NCBI GenBank assembly: GCA_014529385.2
Contig: CM043958.1
Location: forward strand, 140,842,234-140,906,233
Source of the DNA: Adiantum capillus-veneris
Lineage: Eukaryota > Streptophyta > Polypodiopsida > Polypodiales > Pteridaceae
Direction of reading: 5' to 3'
Length of the DNA stretch: 64,000 nt
The notes below the pieces were generated by a model. It was not told the origin of the DNA, made no database searches, and was given only the letters and a program-made list of their open reading frames with translations. A program made the translations under genes and the position numbers. Positions 21,190-31,985 of this stretch are shown here, in pieces; the first letter of the stretch is position 1; every line of letters starts with the position of its first letter.

Positions 21190-21232
<43 letters not shown>
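21190..21232. repeat. (GA)n microsatellite
   Basis: An uninterrupted GA run of about 43 bases inside the solo-LTR-like insert. Confidence 0.95.
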
Positions 21233-21236
<4 letters not shown>

Positions 21237-21894
21237 TGCTCGGGCTGCTTTGAAGTGTATCGTTAATGATCAAGCAAACATAAATATATATATGTAAGAA
21301 AGAGAGAGAAGGGGGAAGGGGGTGCTTGTTGCACTAATGCCTTCTTACAAATCTGTCATGACCAATCAAAGTGAGATTAGTATTTGTTCAACATAGCCTG
21401 AGTAAATTACACCACAACACATCACAAGAAAAAAGCCACCCCAATCACTGTCTTAAGGCCAGGGGAGTCCTCTCCACCCTGTCGCCCTCTTACAGCATGT
21501 GGGATTTATGGCTAAATTGAAAACAATACCCGGAGACAAGCTATCAAGAACTTAAATAAAACACCAAGACACTTACACATCATTATTGTCCATGACTTCA
21601 CGTTGGAAGGGAGACAAGGTATCCATGCTTAGTCCAAATTCACCCTCCTTGATTCAGCAAATGTTGGGCTTACACTAGTAGGAGAAATGATAGATTTCCT
21701 ACTCTCAATTGAATGATCACTCTCTCTTACAATGGCATAGAGTTCCCTTGCTAATCACCCCTAATACAACACATACATATGTCTAATGCCAATGAGATTC
21801 CACTCAAGAGCTCCTTCTCAAGAGGTTGAGCTTGGCTTCTCAAGCTATAGCATAGTGCTCTTTCTTCTCCCCCCTTTTGTGCTAGCTATACCCT

Positions 21895-21904
21895 CCTTTT
21901 ATAG
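21895..21904 (-). promoter_or_regulatory. Possible LTR TATA box
   Basis: CTATAAAAGG on the minus strand, inside the 2.68-kb TG...CA insert. Confidence 0.4.
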
Positions 21905-23614
21905 CAATTTTGAAGGCTAGGGTTACTCCTCTAACCATGGTTGGGTTAGATTTTCAGCAATTTATCTAATTTCTTTTGCTTGGAATTATCAAGAAGTTGG
22001 TGGGGAAAGAGAGAGGAGAGAAATGGAGGTGATAGGACTTTTCATAGTGGGTTAGTGTTAGTAGAGTTAGTATTAATTTACAAATGGAATTGGATATTTA
22101 CAATGGGAGTATCCATGTAGGATACAAATAAGGAAGAAAAACTCTTAAGAGATAAGAAAAGGTGGATTTCTTACAAGGTTGATGCTCCAAGTGTCTTGAG
22201 TTGGGCCAATTTTGACGCTTGTTGACGGTCCACTAGCTTTGACGGTACATTTTTTCTCCACTCTTGACCTTCCTTGAGAGACAAGGTAATTGAAGCTGAG
22301 TAATCAACCACCATGATGCTGTCTTTTAAGAGAAGAGGCTGAATTTTTTGGTTTTTTTCATAGATATGGGTAATTTGGAGGAGGAAAAATGAGACTAGGT
22401 GGTCAATTTTGGAATGGAATTGTGTGTGGGAGGTATGAGTTCACCATGGTTTCTCTTATTCTTCAAGGTTGAGGAGAAGGTGAGTAGGATGCAAAGAGGA
22501 GTGGTGAGAGAGGTGGGGATGATGAGTGGAGAAGTGTGTGTGAAAGAGGAAAATGATAAAGTGGAAGAGAGAGTGTGGCTGCATAGCATGGGAAAACTGG
22601 GGTCCACTAATAAAATCATAGCTCACAGCTCGTAGCTCAAAAAAATATGAAAAAATTTGAGGCAAAATTTCAGCCCACGGGCTACAACTTTTGTTTGTAT
22701 CACCTTTTCAAATTCGGAGAGCAAGTGAACTTTAAAAATTCAGCAAAACCGATCGTTTTTTTCCACTGCACAAGGTCCTTGTGGGGTCCTTCTTTGGATG
22801 ATTCTTTTGAATACCTCCAAGAGTGAGCCCTCCATAGTGCATGTATGCATGCCAGCTACCCTTGACCTTATTTGGTAGGTCTATAATTGAAGATATTGTT
22901 GAGATCATGATATAAGTGAATAGTACAACTAAGAAAATCAAATATTGAGGAGTCTAAAAAATATGTACATGTCAAATATAAATAATATAAGTGGAAAAAA
23001 TATAAAGGGGTCAAAAGAAATCTCTCTCATTATGAGGCTACCATAAAAAGATAAATATTTTTGGTGTTCTAATTTTTTAGAAAAAAAACAAAATAGATGT
23101 AGGAAGGGAAAAATCACAATAGTGAAAAAAATAAAACTAGTTTTTTTGGATTTTTGTCGGGGTGGAGTTACACCAAATATAAGAGAAGCTTACATGAAAA
23201 TATTTCTATATGGAATAAAGAGTATGAAAAATGGTAAGAAAAATTGTGGTAATGGTGAGGCAATGTTCAGAGCATAAATAACACACACCTAGGTAGAAAT
23301 ATTTAAATAAATACCAAAATAATTATGAAAAAAATCTTTTATTTAGGCCCTATATACAAAGAAATATTTACATACGCATGGGCCATAATATACTTATATT
23401 TTTTATATTTTTTATTTTTTTGGCTCAACTAGCCCAATGACTAGCTAATTGAGGGTTTTTTATTTCAGTAAGGAGATATGGGAAAAGTCCCCTAACTCAC
23501 ACGCACCTATATAGAGTGAAAGGGTGAGGGTAACCACAGTGTTTGAGTGATTTGATAGGGTGAGATAACTCACTATGGCAATTACAGAGAGCCGAAAAAA
23601 CGGCTATCAATACC

Positions 23615-24510
23615 TGTAATCCATAAGTTGTTGCATCAACCCTAGAGACATTCTGCTGCATCTCCTCAATGAGCTTCTTCATACCGCCCTTCCCATAGTT
23701 AAAGCATAGACGTTCACCGGTTTCCTTAAGATGGAACTTGCCGTCCTTCCAAAAAACTGTGTTCTTCTTGTAAGCTTCATTAAAATCATCACAAAATTTT
23801 TGTGTATATGATCTAAACTATCACACCACATGCATCCTTTATCCCAGTCCTTTTGTGGAGGACGTTGTCTAGGTTCTGAAGAAGATCCACTTGCACTCAA
23901 ACCATCAAGTTTAACATCTTTCAAATCCAAATTCAACTCGTCAAGGACTGGCTCTTCCAGCTTGGGGTTGGGCTTCTCCACTAGATCCTCTTTGAGTGCT
24001 TGCATAGGATCAGCCACTATGAACTTGTCCACCCTCTTTTGTCGCGTCACAATCATATTAACAGCTTCTGTAACCAATTTCCAATGCGAAGTTAAGCCTA
24101 ACTCACCCGATGGATCCTTGAGCAGGTGTACCAAACTCTTTTGAAGGCGCGAATCTACTACTTGAATAAATAGTTTGACCTTTTCTCCTCGGTAGTAGAT
24201 GACTGCTCAAACTTCTTTTCAAAATCTCGTAGCAATTCTCTCGTAGATAATCCTTTATCCTTCTGCTGTATCCACTTCATAAAGCTTTGCTTGGTAACCC
24301 ATTGAGAATCTTCAAGGAAGTACTCTTCTTGTAAAGCCTTCTTAAACTGCTGTCAATTTGTACCATGTGTTACCCAAATTTTTTCAATTCGAGCCCTAAG
24401 ATCGAGAGCTGCAATTAAGTGAAAACCTTCCATTGATTCATGGTCATTAACTCCATAATGCTCCATAGATTGTTTGATTAGAGTTGATCTTCCAAGGTTA
24501 GCTTGTTGCA
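23615..24510 (-). pseudogene. Ty3 gag
   Basis: From the right: YFLEDSQWVTKQSFMKWIQQ, KGLSTRELLREFEKKFEQ, GELGLTSHWKLVTEAVNMIV, KRVDKFIVADPMQALKEDL, then a zinc-knuckle-like CMWCDSLDHIHKN whose last Cys is lost, then MKKLIEEMQQNVSRVDATTY up to the insertion point. Several stops interrupt it. Confidence 0.7.
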
Positions 24511-24655
24511 AGAATGGCTAGTCTTCTTCTAGGAGAAAGTGTAGGCTTAGGCTTATGTTAATGACTAAGTACAATTTGGCATTGCTACTCCCTCCCTCAT
24601 GAATTCCTGTCATCAATGGCTTGAATGCTTGAGTTCTTTTCAAGGAAGAAGAGGT

Positions 24656-24667
24656 CCCCTTTTATAG
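24656..24667 (-). promoter_or_regulatory. Possible LTR TATA box
   Basis: CTATAAAAGGGG on the minus strand, about 150 bases before the gag relic in its direction of reading. The sequence further upstream (about 24755-24960) resembles 22600-22790 in the solo-LTR-like insert, so this may be a truncated LTR of a related element. Confidence 0.4.
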
Positions 24668-24754
24668 GTTAAGGGAACCCCCAAGGGTGTACACAAGAAG
24701 AGAAGAGCCAGTGTGAACAGAAATTGGAAAAGTTGGAAATGAGCTGTCCTGCAT

Positions 24755-24960
24755 GATGTGGGCAGACTGGGGTCCAGTATTTTGATCATATCTCCTCAAC
24801 CGTGGCTCCAAATAAAAAATTAAAAATATGGGCAAAAAATTCAGCTCATTAGCTATGATTTTCATTTTAAAATCGTTTTCCAATTCGGTTGGAACCTTGT
24901 GTAAAAAAATCATCAAAATAGGGTCCATTTCTGGCAACAAAAGTCTTCCTGTGGTCCCCT
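24755..24960. repeat. Dispersed repeat shared with 22595-22790
   Basis: Both blocks start near ACTGGGGTCCA and contain, in order, an ATCATA...CTC stretch, a run of A-rich bases, TTCAGC then a TTTTCAAATTCGG or TTTTCCAATTCGG block, and a GGTCC near the end. They are clearly diverged. Confidence 0.5.
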
Positions 24961-25433
24961 TAGCCTAGGCTTTCATTTGATTCCAAAGGACACCTCATGC
25001 CATATGAAAGCATGACATTGCTCCTTGACAAAGCTTTGTAATCATGCTTGCAATAATGCATTAAAATAAGTGTATCTTTGAAATCATGCCACCTAGTGTC
25101 CCACTAGGATTTGATTCCCCCCTAGTAGCTATTTAAAAACTAATATAAGAAAAATATGAAAAATACATAGAATATATATATATTGGAGTTTACCCTAGAT
25201 ATAGGATCTAGCTAGGGTGTAAGATGATAATGAGATAGTAGAAATAAGGAATCAATGCTTTTTGCCCCAAGTTAAAGAGGCGAAGCTATTGACGCTTTTT
25301 CCATAGTATTTTCTGATGGTAAAGTAAGAATAGGTTACCCTTGAGAAAAATAATAGGATGAGATAGAAAGCATATTATTATACTTTAATATGCATATGTA
25401 CATTATTTGAAATATAACTATGTATCTAAAAAG
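24961..25433. other. Gap, nothing recognised
   Basis: AT-rich sequence without coding signal. Confidence 0.6.
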
Positions 25434-25844
25434 TTATAAGATAACTCTTGTAGCATGTGTTCCCACTATGTACGTGTCACAGCACGACAACGCACTTTCT
25501 ACCTTGAAGGTGTATGCATACAGTTGCTTGTAATACAATCCTTGCACAACATACAAGTCTCTGTCAAATACATTCCTCCATTCATTTATGTACCCCTTAT
25601 CCACCTTCTCCCTTGCTGCAACACACTTGACAAGGTAGAAATCCAGATCCTCAGCATTGGTTGAAGAATATGGATTTATCGCAAATGTGTTGCCAACACA
25701 TAGAGCACTACTCAATGCATCATGATGGCCTTCGTCCGTGAAGTCATCCTGGCCAATGACTTCATCTACTGGAAAGTCATTTGTCAGCTCAGAATCAATC
25801 TCAACCTCCTCAGGTAATGGCGTCAAAAGATGATACTCCCAAGG

Positions 25845-26081
25845 TTGATGCATCAATTCCAATTTGAGTGCATGCATGCATCACAGAAGCATGCCAATGG
25901 TCTTGTTGCAAGGGCAGTTGGATCCTGTAAGTTGTGACAATGGAAAACATCAAAGAGCTTTGTTGATGCATCAATTCCAATTTGAGTGCGTGCATGCATC
26001 ACAGAAGCATGCCAATGGTCTTGTTGCAAGGGCAGTTGGATCCTGTAAGTTGTGACAATGGAAAGCATGCAAAGAGCAAGT
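25845..26081. repeat. Tandem duplication, two units of 118 bp
   Basis: TTGATGCATCAATTCCAATT begins at 25845 and again at 25963; the two units are nearly identical to about 26081. They lie in the last exon region of the transposon-type gene. Confidence 0.9.
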
Positions 26082-27299
26082 TTCCTTAACAATGGCACAA
26101 ATTCCACTTGACTTCTCTATTCACATCCCCTAATTTATCCTCCCAAAAGACACGGGCACATTCCCTTTCTTTTGAAGGATATGATGCAAGTGGTGCTTAC
26201 TTTGGCTTGGCAATAAGCAACCACATATCCTACACACTTTAGAATAGCTCCATTAGGCTCATGTGTTCATGGGTCAAGGTTCTTTTCATAATTTCTCCTG
26301 CACCATCGTGCTCTTCCTTGCCATGCCCTGATCCAAAGAAGAACCAACTCATCCCGATCCCTATGAGTCCACCATATCTTGCAACAAAACAGAAAATCCT
26401 GGCTCCCTTGAACTACGAGGCCGCACCCTCTTGTTGTAACCAATCACGGTGTAGTATGAAGCAATGTTGCACAAACAATGTGCCATGCAAAACCTTGTCA
26501 TCTAATATGAAGAAGTGGATTCTTTTGACTACCTCCCCTTCCTTGCAGTAGTATGTTATGTGTACAAAAATGGTTACTTGACTAGAGTACCAATGCATTG
26601 GTTGAATCTCATTTTGCTCCTTGAAGGCGTAGTTCTTTGCAAAATCAACAATTGAAACCACCAGGTAATCTAGAAACCTAAGTATAACATCCTTGAATTG
26701 TTGTGCTTGCCATCAAGCTATAGAGTTATGAGTGATGAAGATCTTCAACTTGGACTTCAAGAGTTGAAATAACTCCCAACACTGCATTTATTTCTGCAAC
26801 AGATATTTTCTATTTTTTTGCTTCCATGCTTGTCTTTTGCTTCTACATATAAAAATACTTTCACAATAATACTCTTACTTGGCTTTGCTAAGGCTCCAAG
26901 CATAATAACTCCATCCTCTTCACTCCACCCATAAGACATTCCCTCCTATGGAAACTTGCATTTGGTGGCTAAAAGTAGAGAACTGACACCCACAGTTGTA
27001 TGACACCTTTGAACGTGTGACATGAAGCCTTGCAACCCATGCTAATATCGTTACCCACAGCACAAATACTGCATACAAAGTTGCAACCTGCTTCATGCAG
27101 ACCAAAAGCACAAGAGCACATGTGGTTCAATGTGTTCTTTAGAAAGGACATTTGCACATGGTATTCACAACAGCATGTGTATCTATCCTTCAGTAGCCTA
27201 CAAAAGAATGGCTTCAACATCCCAAACATTGTCATGCCAATCTTGCAATCTGGATGCTTCTCTTTGAACATGTAAAACAACTCAACCTGCAATATCCAT

Positions 27300-28807
27300 A
27301 TATGATCAAATACACTCGCAAAATGCTAATTGCGATACATAGAATTCCAAACAAGACATCCAGCATGCTCTTCAAAACATATCATTGTGTTAACCAGCAC
27401 ACTATGCTAAAAATGTGTTAACAAGCAAAATTATTGGCATACCCACTATATAACTAGCATACTAGGTATGCTAGCTAGCCTATACAGTATTCTAACTAGT
27501 ATACCCAGAATGCTAACTAGCATACCACGTATGTTAACAAGCACGCCTAGTATTCTAGTGAGCATCACAAAGTTTGTTAGCTTGCATACCCAATATGCTA
27601 ATGAGCAAACTGGGTATTCTAATTAGCATACTGGGTATGCTCACTAGCATACAATTTGTTAGCCAAAATACCAATATGCTAACTAGCATAGATGGTGCTA
27701 GCCTCCATCCCCACTCATTATGATAGTTAGCATATAAGAAATGCTTACTAGCAGACAAATTGTGCTTACTAGCATACTAGGTATGTTAACTAGCATACTC
27801 AAAGCCAACTTGCATATGAGGTATGGTAAATTGGATAGCATGTGTGATAGCCAGGTATGTAATTAGCATGGTGAGTATGCTAAGTAGCATACACATTGTG
27901 TTAATTTCTAGTTAGCATTTAAGAAATAATAACTAGTAGACACATTGTGTTTACTAGCATACTAGGTATGCTAACTTGCATATTATGCATGCTAACTAGC
28001 ATACTCAGTTCAAACTAACATATGAGTATGCTAAATTCAATATCATGTTTGCTAACTAGGTATGTAAATTAGCATGGTGAGCATGCTAAGTAGCATACAC
28101 ATTGTGTTAATTTCTAGTTGGCATATTAGAAATGCAGACACATTGTCTTTAATTCTAAACTAAATAGCATGTGTGCTAACTAGGTATGTTATTTAACATG
28201 GTGAGTATGATAAGTAGCATACACATTGTGTTAATTGCTAGTTAGCATATTAGAAATTCTAACTAGCAGACACATTGTGTTTAGTAGCATACTAGGTATG
28301 CTAACTAGCGTACTATGTGTGCTTACTAGCATACTATGTATGTTAAATATCATACTCATTGTTTCAGCTAGCATGCTAAATTGAATAGCACGTGTGATAA
28401 TTAGGTATGTTTATTAGCATGGTGAGTATGCTAAGCAACATACACTATGTGTTAATTGCTAGTTAGCATATTAGAAATGCTAACTAGTAGACATCTGTGG
28501 CAACTAACATATGAGGTATGTTAAACTAAATATCATGTGTGCTAAGTAGGTATGTTAATCAGCATGGTGAGTACGCTAAGTGGCATACTTGACATGGTAA
28601 AGTTCTATCATACACAATGTGTTAACAAGCGTCCTCAGTGCTAACTAGTATGCTAACAAGCATACATGGTATGTACTAACTAGAATAGGTTGTTTGCTGA
28701 CCAGCATGCATAGTGTGGATACCATTATTATACTATAGAATAGTATGATACTTATCAAACGATAGAAGCTAGTATGCACTAGAGATGTAATGCATATAAT
28801 ACCAAAG
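27300..28807 (-). repeat. AT-rich quasi-palindromic array filling an intron
   Basis: From about 27370 to 28720 the sequence is an irregular repetition of GCATACTAGGTATGCTAACT and its near-complement (GTATGCTAACTAGCATAC is almost its own reverse complement). A higher-order block starting AGCATGGTGAGTATGCTAAG recurs at about 27866, 28072, 28196, 28416 and 28562. It lies between the first and second exons of the transposon-type gene; TTGCAG before VELFY at 27293 looks like the acceptor. No open frame of note is present. Confidence 0.75.
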
Positions 28808-29775
28808 TTATGGCATATCAATTGGCTTGATCACCCGAGGCTCATCCAAGAGGTGCACAAGGTGTGTTGTAGCTTTTCCTCCCCATTCCCTTTCGACAAA
28901 CATCCTTCTTGTTGGGGGATATGCGATTCTCCTCTCTCCAAAATGTGTGGACCAATTTCTTGATTTCTTTCGTGACACGGCTATGATGATGTTGGTTGTG
29001 ACATGCAGCCAATGAAAACAATCCACCATTGATAATAGGCTTCATTCTTGATTTTGTTTTGTGCAAGGAGAGATGGCCGAATTTAAGGACCCTTGAGATT
29101 TTTGCAATAGATTATAGGCATGTTATCCTTTGAATTCAACATCATCTGCAACGCTGCATTCTTCAAAAAAAACTCCTCGTTAAAACCTGGCTCCTTGAAA
29201 CTAGCCAATGTGTTGCGTACATTGGAGACAATTGAGCTCTATACAGTAGCCTTCTCCAATGAGGAATGATCTTGGATTTCCTGGACAACAGGATGTGGAG
29301 CAACTAAATTCCACATTTCCCAATTTACTTCTATCCCAAAACCTTCAGTCCTCCTCTTGAAAGATATCACAATCTCGGAGGAGATTTTCTCTTTCTCCTC
29401 ATCATTGAGGGAATTTTGTCCTCCCTCACCCTACATCTGTTTCTGCTCCCTCTGTTTCCTCTTTCTTTATCTCTCGTATTTCTTAATCACAGAATGGCTA
29501 GATCTTGGGAGTTGTGATTCATCACTTGTAATGGCTCCCTTTTGCAAGTTTCTCTTGAGGATAGCAAACATACATAAAGCATTAGTTACTTTAAATCACT
29601 TAAATGTCATATATGTCTGCATCATAAGTTAACACTGGCAGTTTACTGACCAACATTGAACACATTGTCTGCATATTCAACATTGGCACTAGTGGAAATA
29701 TTATTGTCTGGTTCTCCATAGCTCTATGGAGATGGGAGGAGAAGGGGAAAAACAAATAGGAGGGTAGGTCAGGGC

Positions 29776-29778
<3 letters not shown>

Positions 29779-29819
<41 letters not shown>

Positions 29820-29961
29820 AACTTGTTAGCTCATTGGCTTGGTAGACAGCACAGTCTTGGTTCAAAATGCCTGCTAGAGAGAGAGAGAGAGAGAGTCAGC
29901 TTGGACAGTGCAATCCTGGGTAAGAATGCCTGCTAGAGAGAGAGAGAGAGAGAGAGAGAGA
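29779..29961. repeat. (GA)n tracts with duplicated tRNA-like spacer
   Basis: GA runs occur at 29779-29817, 29876-29895 and 29935-29961. The two spacers both end AATGCCTGCTAGAG. The first reads TAGCTCATTGGCTTGGTAGA ... GGTTCAAAATGCC, resembling box A and box B of a tRNA-derived SINE. Confidence 0.7.
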
Positions 29962-30768
29962 GCAGGAGATGAGCATGCATGTGATTCCACGACCCACGAC
30001 TCCAATAACTAAAAAAGAGGCCTCATTTGAAAGGATAATAATTATTTATGGACAATTTAATTTGAGAATGGACATTGTCTTGGATTTTCAACATATGCTA
30101 ACAAGCACTACTACCTAGAATTGTCCCAGACAACATTTTTAGTGACACGTTAACATGCTTACACCCTCAAGCAGAGGGCTGTTAAGACTTTTTGTGTTCA
30201 AACGTGCAAAAATCATTTTCCCTGCTTGCATATCTTTAGTGCAAGGATGGAAAATGAAAATCAAAGCATTCCTTTTCCATTTGTTGTAACCAAGGTTTTC
30301 ATGCAGCATCTTAACTAATTGTGACCAAAATAATAGATGCACACACTTGTGGCAGGGGAACGCATGCATGTCATTGACTTTTTTAATATATAAGGTTACA
30401 TGCTTAAATTCTTTTGTAATTTTTTTCTTGGGGCATTGGATTTTAAGTCATTCTTAATTCTCTTGATGTTTTTGCTTATTGTGGTTGGGCTTGATGTTGG
30501 ATTGTTTTCATGGTATCTAATAGAAATGTCTTGTGGTTTTCTTTTGATGTTCTCCATTTTCCATTTAACATATGGCATGTGTGGTTTTGTATAGATTCCA
30601 AAAAATATTGCAAACCTATAGGTTCAAGGAAACCACAAGCTTCTAGTGGTGGAGCGGTTCAATTGGGTTTCCTTTTGTTGAAAGTTTTAACAGCTAGATT
30701 GAGATTGCATTGTGGAGTTTAACCTCTATTTGTTTATGAATCATCTCAAAAAATACTTCAATGACTTT
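29962..30768. other. Gap, nothing recognised
   Basis: No domain, RNA gene or repeat that I can support. Confidence 0.6.
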
Positions 30769-30773
30769 CATGG

Positions 30774-30896
30774 TGAAAGGGCGGTGGTAATGCGTGTGCT
30801 AGTCTCCACATAATCGTGCTATCTTATAGCCTCCCCCTAGCGTACACACTATCCGGCCGTGTCGGTGGCCTTGCCCATAGGACCCATGTCCTTGCA
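30774..30896 (-). repeat. 3' LTR of chromovirus
   Basis: 123 bp; on the + strand it starts TGAAAGGGCGGTGGTAATGC and ends CCCATGTCCTTGCA. Confidence 0.9.
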
Positions 30897-30911
30897 TTAA
30901 CCCCCTCCCTT
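30897..30911 (-). other. Polypurine tract
   Basis: AAGGGAGGGGGTTAA on the minus strand, directly before the 3' LTR. It would prime plus-strand DNA synthesis. Confidence 0.75.
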
Positions 30912-31120
30912 GTAAAATCGTTTTCATCCTTGAAAACGAATGTAGGAAAACATTTCTTTAGTGCGGAGACATTCTCCCATGTAGAACCTTCTTCAGGTCT
31001 ATCTAGCCATTTTACCAACACCTGTCGTCTGACATGATGTCTGGTGCAAAGCTCATGAGAATCCAAAATCTTTTTGGGTTCATGAGAAATACTTGGCGGT
31101 TTGATAAGGTCAACTAACAC
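30912..31120 (-). pseudogene. Chromodomain at the pol C-terminus
   Basis: PKKILDSHELCTRHHVRRQV, then LVKWLDRPEEGSTWEN and CFPTFVFKDENDF. The Tyr/Trp cage and the LVKW...TWE pattern mark a chromodomain, used by chromoviruses to choose insertion sites. The open frame reads on into the PPT and LTR. Confidence 0.85.
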
Positions 31121-31149
31121 ACCTGTGTCAATGACGTTATCATTCTGTC

Positions 31150-31985
31150 CTAGCTGTTTTGTAAATGGCTAACATGAAAAACAGGATGAACTCGTGAGTG
31201 CTCTGGGAGGGCTAACTTATAGGCCACTTGACCTATACGTTTGAGAATGGTAAATGGTCCACAATAGCATGGTGAAAGTTTATCAACTTTTTCGTCTTCA
31301 AATTTTCTAAATGCTCCGGAACTTTGAGGAAAACCTTGTCTCGCCTTCTTTGAAAGTAGCAAGACAACGATGCTCTTCTGCGTACTTCTTATATTGATCT
31401 TGAGCTTGCTTAACATTCTGTCGAGCAACTCGAAGCATGTCAAAATGTTCTTGAAGAAAATCCTTTGCTTGTTGTATCTTCTCCTTAGCCAACCCCACTG
31501 TAACGGGTGATCTAGGTTGAAATCCATATAAAAGCATAAATGGACTAAACCCTGTAGTCACATGCTTTAAACTGTTATAAGCAAATTCAAATATAGGTAA
31601 GTAGTCTTCCCAATTGGTTTGCTTCTTGCTAACGTACGCTCGTAGCATATCCTCTAGCACTTGATTAACTCTTTCTGTTTAACCATCCATTTCTAGATGA
31701 TCAACCGTACTTAGATTAAGTTTAGTTTCCAACTTTTGGAACACGGCTCTCCAGAAGTGATTATCAAACTTTCAATCTCAGTCTCACTAATGATACAGCT
31801 GGAAGACCATAGAGTTTATATATATGCTCTACAAATAGCCGTGCTAATTCCGGTGTCTTAACCGTAGTCTTAGTGGGAATGAATTGACCCATCTTTGTGA
31901 GACGATCTACAATTACCCAAATGGCATCATGGCCATGATTTGTAGTAGGTAATCCTACTAAAATTCCATAGAGATACTCTCCCAC
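31150..31985 (-). pseudogene. Chromovirus integrase, several frames
   Basis: Core pieces: AIWVIVDRLTKMGQFIPTK, LFVEHIYKLYGLP, then WEDYLPIFEFAYNSLKH and GFSPFMLLYGFQPRSP. The GPF tail reads DKLSPCYCGPFTILKRIGQV and HPVFHVSHLQ. At least four frame changes occur. Confidence 0.8.

Larger units (their letters stand above)
20928..23609 (-). mobile_element. 2.68-kb TG...CA insertion in gag (solo LTR or LTR-ended element)
   Basis: On the + strand it starts TGAAGCGG and ends GGCTATCA, flanked by ATAC at 20924-20927 and 23610-23613. Removing it with one ATAC joins the gag frame as TTYGLQ-VCSAEDE. TG...CA ends plus a 4-bp duplication are the signature of LTR retroelement integration. No second internal copy of either end, and no gag or pol, is visible, so a long solo LTR is the simplest reading. 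TATAAAAGG on the minus strand (21895-21904) suggests minus orientation. It contains a (GA)n run at 21190-21232. Confidence 0.65.
14870..24520 (-). mobile_element. Old Ty3/gypsy retrotransposon with three nested insertions
   Basis: Minus-strand order from the right: gag (24510-23615), gag C-terminus (20925-20408), protease (20248-19838), reverse transcriptase (19416-18331), RNase H (18208-17897), H2C2 integrase zinc domain (about 17370-17210), integrase core (17148-16867, then 16406-16031), and the integrase GPY/F tail (15309-15043). Numerous stops and frameshifts make it non-functional. After pol there is a purine tract (minus sense of 14889-14901) followed by TGTCGTGATGCCCC at 14888, a plausible 3' LTR start. 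I could not find a matching 5' LTR. Confidence 0.8.
25434..29590 (-). pseudogene. Uncharacterised transposon-type gene, fragmented, with introns
   Basis: Minus-strand exons appear in order. The first (about 29590-28808) has LKRNLQKGAITSDESQ, NDEEKEKISSEIVISFK, VNWEMWNLVAPHPVVQEI and FWREENRISPNKKDVCR. The second (27292-26960) has VELFYMFKEKHPDCKIGM and a Cys-rich YTCCCEYHVQMSFLKN. The third (26661-26413) has VSIVDFAKNYAFKEQNEIQP and LFVQHCFILHRDWLQ. The last (25877-25434) has LDFYLVKCVAAREKVDKGY and VVQGLYYKQL. I recall this layout (a fork-like FKEKxP..KIG module, then Cys-rich, then DFAENY..QNE) from repeated, unnamed proteins in plant and animal genomes. The function is not established. Frameshifts and stops make it a relic. 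Confidence 0.5.

Noticed and set aside
20928-23609. This stretch as a spliceosomal intron of gag (GT...AG borders)
   Set aside because: Splicing at GT-AG gives the wrong frame; treating it as an insertion with an ATAC duplication gives the right one.
27300-28807. CRISPR-like or centromeric satellite array
   Set aside because: Units vary in length and sequence, have no constant spacer, and the host is a plant; it is an irregular palindromic intron array.
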